The position numbers were made by a program, and so were the translations under genes. A stretch of 64,000 nt of DNA from Thermodesulfobacteriaceae bacterium. Lineage in GTDB: Bacteria > Desulfobacterota > Thermodesulfobacteria > Thermodesulfobacteriales > Thermodesulfatatoraceae. The notes beneath the pieces are model-generated. The model saw only the letters and a list, made by a program, of their open reading frames with translations, was not told where the DNA came from and did not search any database. Shown here piece by piece: positions 29,032 through 38,595 of this stretch. The stretch covers positions 114,336 to 178,335 of the forward strand of contig WGCA01000016.1 of assembly GCA_015494065.1 (NCBI GenBank), read 5' to 3'. Position 1 is the first letter of the stretch, and each line of letters starts with the position of its first letter.

Positions 29032-29464
29032 CTTCCCCTTCCTTGCAAGAATTTTTGGAAGTCTCTTCGGCCCCGGCAGAGGAGTCAGCGGCCAGTCCCT
29101 CTCCTGCTTCTGATCCTTCCGGGCTTTCTCCTTTTCCGGCCATTTCCTGTTCGATCTCTTCTTCTGCGGTCTCTAAAAATTCGTCGAAGTCGTCTCCCAG
29201 CTCGTCGCCAAACTCCGCCCCGAAGCGTTCCATAAGCCTTTTTACCGCCCGCGGGTCATCTTCGTCTACCGAACCCAACAGGGCCGGATCAGCCAGGCGT
29301 TCCAGGCGGGTATCCATGGAAAGCCTTACCCTGACTCTGGAAATAAGTTTTTCAACCTCTTTGGCCCCGCAGTGTTTACAGTAAGGTTCAAAATCATCCC
29401 GGTTGAGGACGAGATGGTCACAAATCTTCCCGCATACCAGGCAACGGTATTCGTATATAGGCAT
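29024..29464 (-). CDS. FmdB-type zinc ribbon protein with long acidic tail
   Basis: MPIYEYRCLVCGK...YCKHCGAKEVEKLISRVRV followed by Glu/Asp/Ser-rich C-terminus. Confidence 0.8.
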   Translation of the reverse strand: MPIYEYRCLVCGKICDHLVLNRDDFEPYCKHCGAKEVEKLISRVRVRLSMDTRLERLADPALLGSVDEDDPRAVKRLMERFGAEFGDELGDDFDEFLETAEEEIEQEMAGKGESPEGSEAGEGLAADSSAGAEETSKNSCKEGEDA

Positions 29465-29474
29465 CTCGTCCCTC

Positions 29475-30533
29475 CTACCTGCGAAAATGTTTCTCCAGAA
29501 TACGGATAAGGCTCCGGGTAGTGAACTGGTTGGCGTTTTGGTTTAATTTTTCCAGCGGCACTTCGGCCCGGGCCTTTTCCCGGTGCCCACCGGCAAAGCC
29601 CAGGTTCCCGAAAACCCGCTGGGCCAGTTTACCCGCATCTTTACGGTAACCATCGCACCGGATAATAACTATTAACCGCTCCCGGTATTCTCCGGAAATA
29701 AAGACCCAGCCTATTTCGTGCACGTGGTTAAAAAAATCCGCAATTACCACCAGGATATCCGGATTGGGAACCTTGCCTACGTGCGAGAAAAGCCGCTGTT
29801 TTCTAATCTTAACCTCTTCAAAGGCCTTGCGGAAATACTTGAGTTCTGAACGTCTGATATCTGAGGCTTCGATCTTATGAAGGAGGTGCCGGTTCATCCG
29901 TTTAAAGAGGTACTGGAAACACAAAACATCCTGGAGGGTGCATTCTTTTTCAAAATTATTGGTGTCGGTCTTGATGCCGTAGATCAGGGCGGTGGCCAGC
30001 ACCACGGAAGGCTTAATCTTTAAAGTACGCAGATATTCGGTCATCATGGAGGACGTGGCCCCGTACTCCGGCCTGATATCAATAAAAGGGGCGTTCCACC
30101 CGTTGGTGAGGGGGTGATGGTCAATCACTACGTCAAAATCTAATTTTTGAAATTCGGCGTTATGGGGGGGCTGGGAATCGATAAGGATCTTTTTGGTATA
30201 TTCGGAGACCTTAACCTGTCGCCACTTGACCAAGGGGATTTTTAAGAGTTTGACCATGGCCAGATTGTTGACCCGCCGGATCTCGTTGACGTGGGCGATG
30301 GTAACCTCCGAGACCCGCTGGCGGATAAGACGCTTCATGGCCAGGGCGCTGGCCATAGAATCCGGGTCAGCCCAGATCAAAATGAGGACCCGGTCGTCCT
30401 TTTTAAATTGAGAAAGGAGGGTCTTTACCCGCTCGCGGTTGGATTTGAAGCGAACGATTTTGGGCTCAAGGGCCTTTTTTTCTTCGTTGTTTTTCTGGCT
30501 TTTGTTATTCTTCTGGTTCTTGGAAACCATCAC
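29475..30533 (-). CDS. DHH-family phosphoesterase
   Basis: LIWADPDSMASALAMKRL; VVIDHHPLTNG; GFAGGHREKARAEVP (DHHA1-like). Confidence 0.88.
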   Translation of the reverse strand: MMVSKNQKNNKSQKNNEEKKALEPKIVRFKSNRERVKTLLSQFKKDDRVLILIWADPDSMASALAMKRLIRQRVSEVTIAHVNEIRRVNNLAMVKLLKIPLVKWRQVKVSEYTKKILIDSQPPHNAEFQKLDFDVVIDHHPLTNGWNAPFIDIRPEYGATSSMMTEYLRTLKIKPSVVLATALIYGIKTDTNNFEKECTLQDVLCFQYLFKRMNRHLLHKIEASDIRRSELKYFRKAFEEVKIRKQRLFSHVGKVPNPDILVVIADFFNHVHEIGWVFISGEYRERLIVIIRCDGYRKDAGKLAQRVFGNLGFAGGHREKARAEVPLEKLNQNANQFTTRSLIRILEKHFRR

Positions 30534-31699
30534 GTATAAAGTAAAAAGGGCCTGGTCTCGGCCCTAAATTCTTCAAGCCCTTCGTCTAATATCTCTTCCC
30601 AGAGGCCTTCTCCTAGGAGACTCCTCACTTTTTTATTCCCAACTATAATGTCAAAAGGCCATTTCTGCCATTCAAACTCGTAGGGTGGTCGCCTGAACTC
30701 AAACTCTGGAAATTCTTTCTTTATGAGTTGTAAAAGGAGCAAACTTGTGCGCACCGGTTTAAAAAGGCGCGGATCAGAGACGTAGAGTCTCCCACCCCGA
30801 CAAACTCTACCCGCCCATTTATCAAACCAGGGAACAAATTCGCAGTGAACCAGATACACCCCCGGAAGTCCTTCCAGCCGATGGCTTATCTTTTCTGGCT
30901 CCAGCCAGGGAGCGCCAAAGACCTCAAAGGGGGTGGTAGTGCCCCGGCCTTCGGAAAGATTGGTCCCCTCCAGCAGGACCTGACCGGGATAAACCAGCGC
31001 CGTTTCAAAGCGGGGCATATTGGGGGAAGGGGGCAGCCACGGAAGTCCGGTTTCAGAAAAAAACATATCCCGACGCCACCCCGCTAAAGGAACCACCTCA
31101 AGCTCTAGGTCGAGGGCCAATTTTTCTTTGAAATATAAGGCCAATTCGCCAAGAGTGAGCCCATGCCTCATGGGCAGGGAAAAAAGCCCCACAAAAGAGA
31201 AAAGGTCCGGTTCAAGGAGTGGGCCTTCCTGTGCCCCGCCCAAAGGATTGGGACGGTCAAGCACCACCACCGCCACTCCGGCCCGGGCGCAGGCCTTAAG
31301 ACACAAAAACAGGGTCCAGACATAGGTGTAAACCCGACAGCCTACGTCCTGTAAATCTATGAGGAGGACGTCTATAGCTGCCAAATGTTCTTCTTGGGGA
31401 AAAAGCCTTGGTCCGTAAAGGCTGATTACCGGAAGCCCGGTCTCGGGTTCCATAGAATCGAACGAAAAATCCATGTTGGCTTGGGCGGTGCCGGAAAGTC
31501 CGTGCTGCGGGGCAAAAAGGAGGACCAATTCCTCAGGGAAAAGGGCCTTGAGGGCCACGTGGGCCGGGGTTAGATCCGGCAATACGGAAGCCTGGTGACA
31601 TAAAAGGCCAAGTCTTCTGTTTTTTAAAAAATCGGCAAGATATCCTTCTTTTATTAGGCGAAAAAGACCGGTTTTAACCATAAAGAAAAGCCGCCCCAA
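30530..31699 (-). CDS. DUF1343/NamZ-like exo-beta-N-acetylmuramidase family protein
   Basis: RRLGLLCHQASV; FAPQHGLSGTAQANM; DVLLIDLQDVGCRVYTYVWTL; VLDRPNPLGG; LSEGRGTTTPFEVFGAPWL. Confidence 0.9.
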   Translation of the reverse strand: MGRLFFMVKTGLFRLIKEGYLADFLKNRRLGLLCHQASVLPDLTPAHVALKALFPEELVLLFAPQHGLSGTAQANMDFSFDSMEPETGLPVISLYGPRLFPQEEHLAAIDVLLIDLQDVGCRVYTYVWTLFLCLKACARAGVAVVVLDRPNPLGGAQEGPLLEPDLFSFVGLFSLPMRHGLTLGELALYFKEKLALDLELEVVPLAGWRRDMFFSETGLPWLPPSPNMPRFETALVYPGQVLLEGTNLSEGRGTTTPFEVFGAPWLEPEKISHRLEGLPGVYLVHCEFVPWFDKWAGRVCRGGRLYVSDPRLFKPVRTSLLLLQLIKKEFPEFEFRRPPYEFEWQKWPFDIIVGNKKVRSLLGEGLWEEILDEGLEEFRAETRPFLLYT

Positions 31700-31714
31700 C
31701 AGGGGGCGGCTTTT
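31686..31714 (-). terminator. Rho-independent-terminator-like hairpin after the sat-linked gene
   Basis: aaaagccgcccc / ggggcggctttt stem with short loop; T-rich tail on - strand (ttttcttta). Confidence 0.8.
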
Positions 31715-31723
31715 GAGGTGAGT

Positions 31724-32086
31724 TTATTCTTCTTCGATTTCAGGGGGGGGAAGATATTCAGATTCTTTTTCTGCGGCTTTTTTGATTTCGTCAACCTTTT
31801 CCAGCACAGCCTCTACCACTTCCGGGCCAAGCGATTTCTTTTCCACCACCTGGTTAAAAAGCTCCCTCATAAAGGCCACCGGCACGTCGGTAATGGCCCC
31901 CCGGGAGTCTACCCGTGCGGTGTCAAATTCCTGCAAGATCCTGTCTTTTAATTCTTCGGTTACCTTGACTTCCAGGAGCCTGAGCTCCCCACCAAACATA
32001 TATTTAATATGCTCCTCTAAACCGGTCCCCCGGATTTTAGCCATCCGGTGGTCGTCCAAAAGTACTACCATGAAATATTCGCCCAT
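31724..32086 (-). CDS. Uncharacterised protein downstream of sat
   Basis: 120-aa ORF with GGAGG RBS, 26-nt gap from the sat stop codon, terminator immediately 3'. Confidence 0.75.
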   Translation of the reverse strand: MGEYFMVVLLDDHRMAKIRGTGLEEHIKYMFGGELRLLEVKVTEELKDRILQEFDTARVDSRGAITDVPVAFMRELFNQVVEKKSLGPEVVEAVLEKVDEIKKAAEKESEYLPPPEIEEE

Positions 32087-32112
32087 TTTTAACCTCCTCC
32101 AAAGGTTTGTTT

Positions 32113-33471
32113 TTAAAGATCCTCAAGATCCACTTCGAGCTCTTTTTCTTTATTGACCACGTACTTTTCGTTACAGAACGGATAACCAAAGTGTTTCCAC
32201 CATTTCACGATGACCTTGTAGACCTCAGGCCGCATGATAATGGTGGGAGGCTGGACGCCTTCAGCCACCATGCCCCGCAAGAAGCTACCGGAAAGTTTCT
32301 CTCTCTTGTGACCACAAGTCTCGGAATAGGCCATTTCCTTACAAGTGGGGCAATAAGAGAACTCACGCATATTCTGAGGCCTGATATCAAGACCATAAGG
32401 CACATCAGTAGGCGGTGCAGGGAAGCCGTAGCTCGGGATCCCCTTGGTCCAGAGGATCTGGGTTGCCCATTTGTCGTAATATTCACCCACCGCGGCGTGG
32501 TCACGCCCAAACATGTGGTGGGTGCAACCCATATTTTGACGGATGATACCGTGGAGCAGCGACTCAAGGGGGTTACCATAACGCATGTCCCAAAGGACGA
32601 TGGTGGGCAGATGACGTTCAGGCTTGATGTAACCGCCCTTGTTAACCGCTTCGTGCCCTTCTACAATGGCTTCGTCCGGATAGTCGCCCCGACGTTTCAC
32701 CCCGATAACCGCGTTGACCAAAATGCCGTGGCAAGGTTCCACGTCCCCGGTAAACGCCGCACATTTCATCAAAAATTCATGACCCACGTGGGGTACGTTA
32801 CGGGTCTGGTGGTTGATCACCGTACGCCAGCCACGCTTATCAAACTCTTCCCGGCTCTTGCGCGGAGGATACCAGAACCGATCAAAAGGCGGCCTAAATT
32901 TGGGCTCATTGATAATAGTATATTTCCCCGCCAGGACCACGGGCTGCAGGCTACGGTAAATCACCCAACCGGGGTGTTTTTTATTAAAAGGTTCCCTTAC
33001 CACTTCAGGGTTCCGCTCAGGGGTACCGAAAGTGAGGTGGGCCAGTTCTTCGGGGTTGTCAATCCGCCAGACTTCCTCGATATCTAAAATGGCAAAGGGC
33101 TTACCCTTGAGGTTGAGGACCAAACGGTCACCAGGACCCACGCCCAGTTGTTTATAGTCTTCTTCGCTAATGTCAAAAACCAGCGGATAAGGGAAGATCC
33201 ACTCGTTTAACAACCGACGTTCCTTGAGGATCCTTTCTACTTCCGCCTGTTTCATGGAGCCTTCTACCGGGCTGAAGAAGCCGTAACAGATGGACATGAT
33301 CTCACGGTAGACGTTACGTACCGGGACTCCAGTTTCATAGTGGAGGGTAGGTTTAATGTCGTAGCTGGGACAACCCTTAATCATTTTTTTGGCGGCTTCT
33401 TTGTCCGTCACTACCCGCTCAACCAGTCTGCCTCCGTGAGGCAAAGGACGCTGAATTAAAAACCTCGACAT
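32113..33471 (-). CDS. sat: Sulfate adenylyltransferase (dissimilatory type ATP sulfurylase)
   Basis: INHQTRNVPHVGHEFLMK; MRYAGPRE-region equivalents; GRDHAAVGEYYDKW; FSYCPTCKEMAYSETCGH zinc cysteines. Confidence 0.95.
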   Translation of the reverse strand: MSRFLIQRPLPHGGRLVERVVTDKEAAKKMIKGCPSYDIKPTLHYETGVPVRNVYREIMSICYGFFSPVEGSMKQAEVERILKERRLLNEWIFPYPLVFDISEEDYKQLGVGPGDRLVLNLKGKPFAILDIEEVWRIDNPEELAHLTFGTPERNPEVVREPFNKKHPGWVIYRSLQPVVLAGKYTIINEPKFRPPFDRFWYPPRKSREEFDKRGWRTVINHQTRNVPHVGHEFLMKCAAFTGDVEPCHGILVNAVIGVKRRGDYPDEAIVEGHEAVNKGGYIKPERHLPTIVLWDMRYGNPLESLLHGIIRQNMGCTHHMFGRDHAAVGEYYDKWATQILWTKGIPSYGFPAPPTDVPYGLDIRPQNMREFSYCPTCKEMAYSETCGHKREKLSGSFLRGMVAEGVQPPTIIMRPEVYKVIVKWWKHFGYPFCNEKYVVNKEKELEVDLEDL

Positions 33472-33668
33472 CGGACACCTCCTTAAAATTTAAGTTTCAG
33501 GTATTTCTTTAAAGTCGCTTCTAATGAGCTAGAAGCTTTATAAACCCAAAAAGACAAAATTTAAAACTCTGCTTTGCCTCTTTTTAGGCCAAAATCAGCG
33601 CTTTTTGCAAGATATCGCTCGTTCTATCCGACAGATCCCAGCTTTACCGCCTGGCAAGCTTCTAAGCT

Positions 33669-33698
33669 TTCATACAAAAACTAGGCCCTTATTGTCAA
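33669..33698 (-). promoter_or_regulatory. Candidate sigma70-type promoter for sat
   Basis: TTGACA (33698-33693), 18-nt spacer, TATGAA (33674-33669) on the - strand, upstream of sat. Confidence 0.35.
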
Positions 33699-33761
33699 TA
33701 AAAACTTTTCTCTCAGGCTACCTTGGGCTATCTTTGCTTAGAAGCCAAAGGGAGGCAGAAG

Positions 33762-34658
33762 ATGACGATCATGGCAGATTCTCTCCCCACCGAAGGGCAG
33801 GGTATCCGTTTAATCCTGGGAGAACCTGTTCAGCGCGATTTCTTCTACGTATACCACGGCAATATCATCCACTCTGAAGGAGGGCCACAAACCCTATACG
33901 TAATGGACCATGTCTTCTGGGGGCGCATCCTGTTCCTAAACGGTACTCTCCAGTTCACCACCAGGGACGAATTCATTTACCACGAAGCCCTGGTCCACAT
34001 TCCGGTACAAAGCAGGCCAGAAAAAAGCATCAAAAAAGTGCTAATCTGCGGTGGGGGCGATTTTGGCGCCGCCCGGGAACTTCTAAAATATCAAGATATC
34101 GAAAAAATTATCATCGCCGATATCGACCCCCGGGTACCGGCAGTAGTAAAAAAATTCTTCCCCGAATTACTCCCCGAAAACAAAGAAGACCCTCGACTAG
34201 AATTACTCATTACAGACGCTTACAAGCTGGTGGCAGATCTGGTAGAAAAAAAAGAAGTCTTTGACCTGGTCATTATCGATTCCACGGATCCGGACGTAGC
34301 CCCCGAAGGCTCCACTATTGAACTGTCCCACAGCCTCTTTAGCCCCCATTTCCACGAACTCTTAAAAAAATTAGCCCCGGAAGGGCTGGTAGTTCAACAG
34401 GCCGCCACCCCTTTTACCATGAAAAACGTCTTAGAATGGACTTACCATACTTTTGTGGAAGTTTACGGCCCCGAAGAAGTCTATTGTTACCGGGCAGACA
34501 TCCCTTCCTTTGGGGGGGATAACGCTTATCTTCTCAGAGCCCCAGAGGAGCCCACCAAACCCAGACGCGAACTCAATATACCTACCAAATATTATACCCA
34601 CGCGCTCCATACCGCCTCTTTCTCCTTGCCCAAATTCTGGACGGAGGTTCTTAAATAA
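33762..34658 (+). CDS. speE: Spermidine synthase (polyamine aminopropyltransferase)
   Basis: VLICGGGDFGAARELLKY; IIADIDPRV; FDLVIIDSTDPDVAPEG; start ATG 33762 after GGGAGG. Confidence 0.92.
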   Translation: MTIMADSLPTEGQGIRLILGEPVQRDFFYVYHGNIIHSEGGPQTLYVMDHVFWGRILFLNGTLQFTTRDEFIYHEALVHIPVQSRPEKSIKKVLICGGGDFGAARELLKYQDIEKIIIADIDPRVPAVVKKFFPELLPENKEDPRLELLITDAYKLVADLVEKKEVFDLVIIDSTDPDVAPEGSTIELSHSLFSPHFHELLKKLAPEGLVVQQAATPFTMKNVLEWTYHTFVEVYGPEEVYCYRADIPSFGGDNAYLLRAPEEPTKPRRELNIPTKYYTHALHTASFSLPKFWTEVLK

Positions 34659-35369
34659 ATGGAGACCAAGATACTGGGAATCCTTGGCTCCCCCAGACCT
34701 TACGGTGGCAGCGGTCAACTCCTGCGCTGTGCCCTGGAGGCGGCCCAGCGGGAAGGGGCTCAAACGCAACTGGTTAGCGTGTATGAGGGTGAAATTAAAC
34801 CCTGCCAGGGGTGTATCCAGGACGAAGAACCAAATTGCCGCTTTCCCTGTATTTTTGAAGATTACGGCAAAGAGCTTTTACTTAAAATCAACGAAGCAGA
34901 CGTCCTGATCATCGGCACCCCGGTTTACTGGTACGCCCCCTCGGGGCTCCTTAAGAACTTGATTGACCGTATGACCTGTCTGGAAAACATGGTGGCTTAC
35001 GGCGAGGCCTCTTACATGGAAGGGAAGGTGGTAGGGGTTATCACGGTGGGAGCGGACGCCGGGCTTACCCTGGCTGGAGGCTACCTACTTACTGTCTTAA
35101 ACGCCATGGGCGCCCTCATCCCCCCTTGGGCGCACGCCTATTCTCGCCAGGCGGACCGGGCCCTTTTTGACGACCGGGCCGTGATGGACGCCATAAACGT
35201 CGGCCTTTTGGCGGCGGGGCTCGCCCGCCGGCTCAAAGGTTTGCCAGGCCGCCTTTCTTATCTGGACGACCGCACCCTCCTTGAAGAAATCAGAGAGAAA
35301 ATTAGTCTCGAAAAGGAGGTTTTTGAAAAGACTTATGGAGAGACCAAGATCGGAAAATCCGGTCCTTGA
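34659..35369 (+). CDS. NADPH-dependent FMN reductase/flavodoxin-like protein
   Basis: ILGILGSPRPYGGSGQLLRCALEAA; CQGCIQDEEPNCRFPC; IIGTPVYWYAPSGLLKNLIDR. Confidence 0.88.
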   Translation: METKILGILGSPRPYGGSGQLLRCALEAAQREGAQTQLVSVYEGEIKPCQGCIQDEEPNCRFPCIFEDYGKELLLKINEADVLIIGTPVYWYAPSGLLKNLIDRMTCLENMVAYGEASYMEGKVVGVITVGADAGLTLAGGYLLTVLNAMGALIPPWAHAYSRQADRALFDDRAVMDAINVGLLAAGLARRLKGLPGRLSYLDDRTLLEEIREKISLEKEVFEKTYGETKIGKSGP

Positions 35370-35862
35370 AGCCATCTACAGCCGCCGAAGCGTGCGGGAT
35401 TACACCGCCGAACCGGTAGCCAAAGAGCTCATTTACGAAATTATCCAGGCCGGGACCTGGGCCCCTTCGGGGCTCAACAATCAGCCCTGGCGTTTTGTCA
35501 TCGTCCAGGACCCGGAAAAGAAGGAGGCCCTGGCCCAGCTTACCCGTTACGGAGAGATCATCCGCCGAGCCCCGGTGGTAATCGCGGTCTTTGTGGACAA
35601 AGAGGCCATGTACCACGAGGTAAAAGACCACCAAGCCATGGGGGCCTGCCTGCAAAACATGTTGCTGGCCGCCCATGCCCTGGGACTGGGGGCCGTCTGG
35701 CTGGGCGAGATCCTTAAAAATGCGGACCTGGTACGGGAAACGCTGGCCTTGCCCGCAAACCTTGAACTCATGGCGGTGGTGGCTTTGGGACATCCCAAGC
35801 ACCGTAACCAGCGCTCAAGCCGCAAACCGCTAAAGGAAGTCATCCTTAAGGAATACTGGTAA
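35335..35862 (+). CDS. Nitroreductase-family protein
   Basis: EAIYSRRSVRDYTAEPV; GTWAPSGLNNQPWRFVIV; LGLGAVWLGEI. Confidence 0.92.
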   Translation: MERPRSENPVLEAIYSRRSVRDYTAEPVAKELIYEIIQAGTWAPSGLNNQPWRFVIVQDPEKKEALAQLTRYGEIIRRAPVVIAVFVDKEAMYHEVKDHQAMGACLQNMLLAAHALGLGAVWLGEILKNADLVRETLALPANLELMAVVALGHPKHRNQRSSRKPLKEVILKEYW

Positions 35863-36423
35863 GTGCGCCCCTTGGCCGTTTTTTTTATATCGCTGTTTCT
35901 GTTTGTTCCCCTTTCCCGGGCCCTGGCCCTTGAAATCCAAAAGATAGATTTGGGGGCCGAAGGGGGCTATCTCGTCTGTTCTTGGGAACTTGCTGACGTC
36001 CCCTATCAAAAGTTAGATGAAAGCCTGCACCACGGGCTCCCCTTTGAGCTTAGGTTCTACTTGATCCTTACCCAAATAAGGCGCTTTCGCGGAGACAAGG
36101 TCATCCTGCGCCACGAAGTGGTCAGAGAAATTTATTACGACGCGGTAAAAAACCTCTACTACGTACATTTCGTAGGCTGGCCTTATCCTCCTCGCCACGT
36201 CACCTCCCTGGAAGAGGCCATCACCCTGGCTGGCAACGTTAAAGCTTTGCCTTTAATCCCTTTAAACAGACTAGAACGGGGCAAAACCTACCGCCTAAAA
36301 GTTAAGGCCCAAATCATCCAAAAGGTAAACCCCGGTCTTCCTTCCCGCGTCTTACGCTTCCTTTTCCGAGGCGGTAAAATTGATTCCGGTTGGGTAAGCA
36401 TACGCTTCAAACTGCCGGAATAA
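35863..36423 (+). CDS. DUF4390-like secreted protein (GTG start)
   Basis: Signal peptide; LDESLHHGLPFELRFYLILTQIRRFRGDKV; placed immediately before an NtrY-like kinase. Confidence 0.75.
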   Translation: MRPLAVFFISLFLFVPLSRALALEIQKIDLGAEGGYLVCSWELADVPYQKLDESLHHGLPFELRFYLILTQIRRFRGDKVILRHEVVREIYYDAVKNLYYVHFVGWPYPPRHVTSLEEAITLAGNVKALPLIPLNRLERGKTYRLKVKAQIIQKVNPGLPSRVLRFLFRGGKIDSGWVSIRFKLPE

Positions 36424-36432
36424 AAGACGCCC

Positions 36433-38595
36433 ATGCCAACCAGCGTCGAAAAGAGAAAGAAAAAGCGCGAATTCGCGATTATTGTCCTGGCTTTGGTCCT
36501 CCTCGGTATCCTGATTTTTGTCGAAATCAAAGCCTTTAAAGAAATACCTTCCGGAGAGGCCAACCTCTTGGCCTACACCTTACTACACGTAAACGCCCTC
36601 CTGCTCCTGGTAGTGGCTTACCTCGTAATCCGCAATCTCTTGAAGATTTTTTTGGAAGGCCCGAAAGGCAAACTGGCGGAAAGGTTGCGTACCAGGATCG
36701 CGGTGGCCTTTTTATTTTTAGCCCTGGTCCCCACGATTTTCCTCTTCCTGGTCTCGCTAAAATTTGTGGAAACCAGCCTTGAGTTTTGGTTTAGCAGTAA
36801 CCTTGACCGCAGCCTCCAGGAGGCCCTCCTTGAGGCCCAATCCATTTACCAGGAGAAAGAAAGAGAGCTTACGGGAAAGGCTGACGAATTTATCAAGCGG
36901 TACCTAAAAAAGACGAGCCGCCTGCGTTCCAAACGGGTAAAGGAGTGGCGCAAAAGGTTAAAACTCGATAGTCTGGAAATTTACGCTCCTTCAGGGCGGC
37001 TTATCAAGGGGGCTTACAGTGAAAAACCAGCCATCCGGTTTGGTGTACCCCCTTCGCTTTTAAAAGAAATCTTCGAAAACCAAGAAGCCGCAAGCGAAAT
37101 TAGCAAGTTTAAGGACAAGGTTCTTCTAAGAGTGTTTGTACCTGCCTTTTACCGCAAACAACCGGTAGCCGTGGCCACGGGTATTTTCCTGGATCCTGGG
37201 CTTGAAAAGTTGATCAGTGAAGTCGGCAAGGGAGTTGAAACCTACCAACAGCTCAAATTCTTCAAGGCCCCGCTCAAGTCCTCCCTGCTCATGCTCCTCC
37301 TCCTGGTAACCCTTCTCACCATCTTTTTCGCCATCTGGTTCGGGCTAAAATTTGCTAGAAGACTCACCGAGCCTGTTCACGCCCTGGCCCAGGCCACCAC
37401 CCAGATAGCCAGTGGTGATTTTGACGTGGAATTACCCGAAGAGAGTAAGGACGAAGTGGGACAACTGGTACGGGCCTTCCGTCAGATGACCACTGACCTC
37501 AAGAACTACCGGGCCAAAGTGGAAGAGACCACCCTGGCCTTACACCAAACCAACCAGGAATTACGTAAGAGGACCTGGTATCTGGAAACAGTGCTCGCCA
37601 ACGTCACCGCCGGGGTAGTGGCTTTGGATACCGAAGGCCGCATCACCCTTATCAACCGTTTGGCGGCCAAAATCTTTGGGGCCCCCAGGGGAAAACTTTT
37701 AGGCCAGAAGATATGGGAAGTGCTGCCCGAAGAATACCAGGAAAAAGCGCGAGAACTGATGTTGCAGGCCCGCTCTGACCCCAAAAAAATAGTCCAGCAA
37801 CCGGTTCCGGTCAAAATCAAAGGCAAACCCCTGGTCCTGGCCGTAACCGTTACCTTGCTTGAGACCGAAGAGGGAGAAGTACTGGGTTATCTCTGTCTCC
37901 TGGAAGATATTACCGAAAAAGAGCGCATCCAGCGTCTGGCTGCCTGGCGGGAGGTGGCCCGGCGCATCGCCCACGAAGTAAAAAATCCGCTCACCCCCAT
38001 TCAACTCTCCGCACAACGCTTGCGCAAGCGCCTTTATGACAAACTGGGCCCTGAAGAACGGGAAATCCTGAGCCGTTGCACCACCACCATCGAAAAACAG
38101 GTGGAAGAGTTGAAGCACCTGGTTAACGAATTCTCGGCCTTTGCTCGCCTACCATCTCTGAAACCCAAAGAAGAAGACCTAGTCCAGACTATCCGCGAAG
38201 TCGTTGACCTTTATCAGGCGGGGCACCCCAAGATAAAGTTCAATTTTAGCGAAAACAGCCCCGTAAAAGCGGTCTTTGACCGGGAACAGATCAAACGGGT
38301 CTTCTTAAACCTGTTTGATAACGCGGTCCGGGCCATGCCGGACGGGGGCACCGTGGATATCGCCCTTGAGAAGGACAACGGCGTGGTACGCATCGCCGTA
38401 GCGGATACCGGCCCCGGAGTGGCTCCCGAACTGCGGGAGCGCCTTTTCGAACCTTACTTTTCCGGCCACGGGGGAAGCGGTCTGGGGCTGGCCATTGTAA
38501 ACTCCATCATCCAGGAACACGGAGGCAAAATTTGGGTCACGGAGAATAAACCCCAGGGCGCCAAATTTATTATCGAATTGCCGACTCAATCATGA
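36433..38595 (+). CDS. NtrY-like sensor histidine kinase
   Basis: TM-HAMP-PAS; RIAHEVKNPLTPIQLSAQRLRKRL H-box; GSGLGLAIVNSIIQEHGG. Confidence 0.95.
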   Translation: MPTSVEKRKKKREFAIIVLALVLLGILIFVEIKAFKEIPSGEANLLAYTLLHVNALLLLVVAYLVIRNLLKIFLEGPKGKLAERLRTRIAVAFLFLALVPTIFLFLVSLKFVETSLEFWFSSNLDRSLQEALLEAQSIYQEKERELTGKADEFIKRYLKKTSRLRSKRVKEWRKRLKLDSLEIYAPSGRLIKGAYSEKPAIRFGVPPSLLKEIFENQEAASEISKFKDKVLLRVFVPAFYRKQPVAVATGIFLDPGLEKLISEVGKGVETYQQLKFFKAPLKSSLLMLLLLVTLLTIFFAIWFGLKFARRLTEPVHALAQATTQIASGDFDVELPEESKDEVGQLVRAFRQMTTDLKNYRAKVEETTLALHQTNQELRKRTWYLETVLANVTAGVVALDTEGRITLINRLAAKIFGAPRGKLLGQKIWEVLPEEYQEKARELMLQARSDPKKIVQQPVPVKIKGKPLVLAVTVTLLETEEGEVLGYLCLLEDITEKERIQRLAAWREVARRIAHEVKNPLTPIQLSAQRLRKRLYDKLGPEEREILSRCTTTIEKQVEELKHLVNEFSAFARLPSLKPKEEDLVQTIREVVDLYQAGHPKIKFNFSENSPVKAVFDREQIKRVFLNLFDNAVRAMPDGGTVDIALEKDNGVVRIAVADTGPGVAPELRERLFEPYFSGHGGSGLGLAIVNSIIQEHGGKIWVTENKPQGAKFIIELPTQS

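Noticed and set aside
32107-33087. 326-aa open frame on the + strand
   Set aside because: Lies wholly antisense to sat, with low-complexity His/Pro/Phe-rich composition and no domain signal; a by-product of codon bias.
33730-33761. Longer SpeE N-terminus from TTG at 33723
   Set aside because: ATG at 33762 has a good RBS (GGGAGG) and fits the family better.
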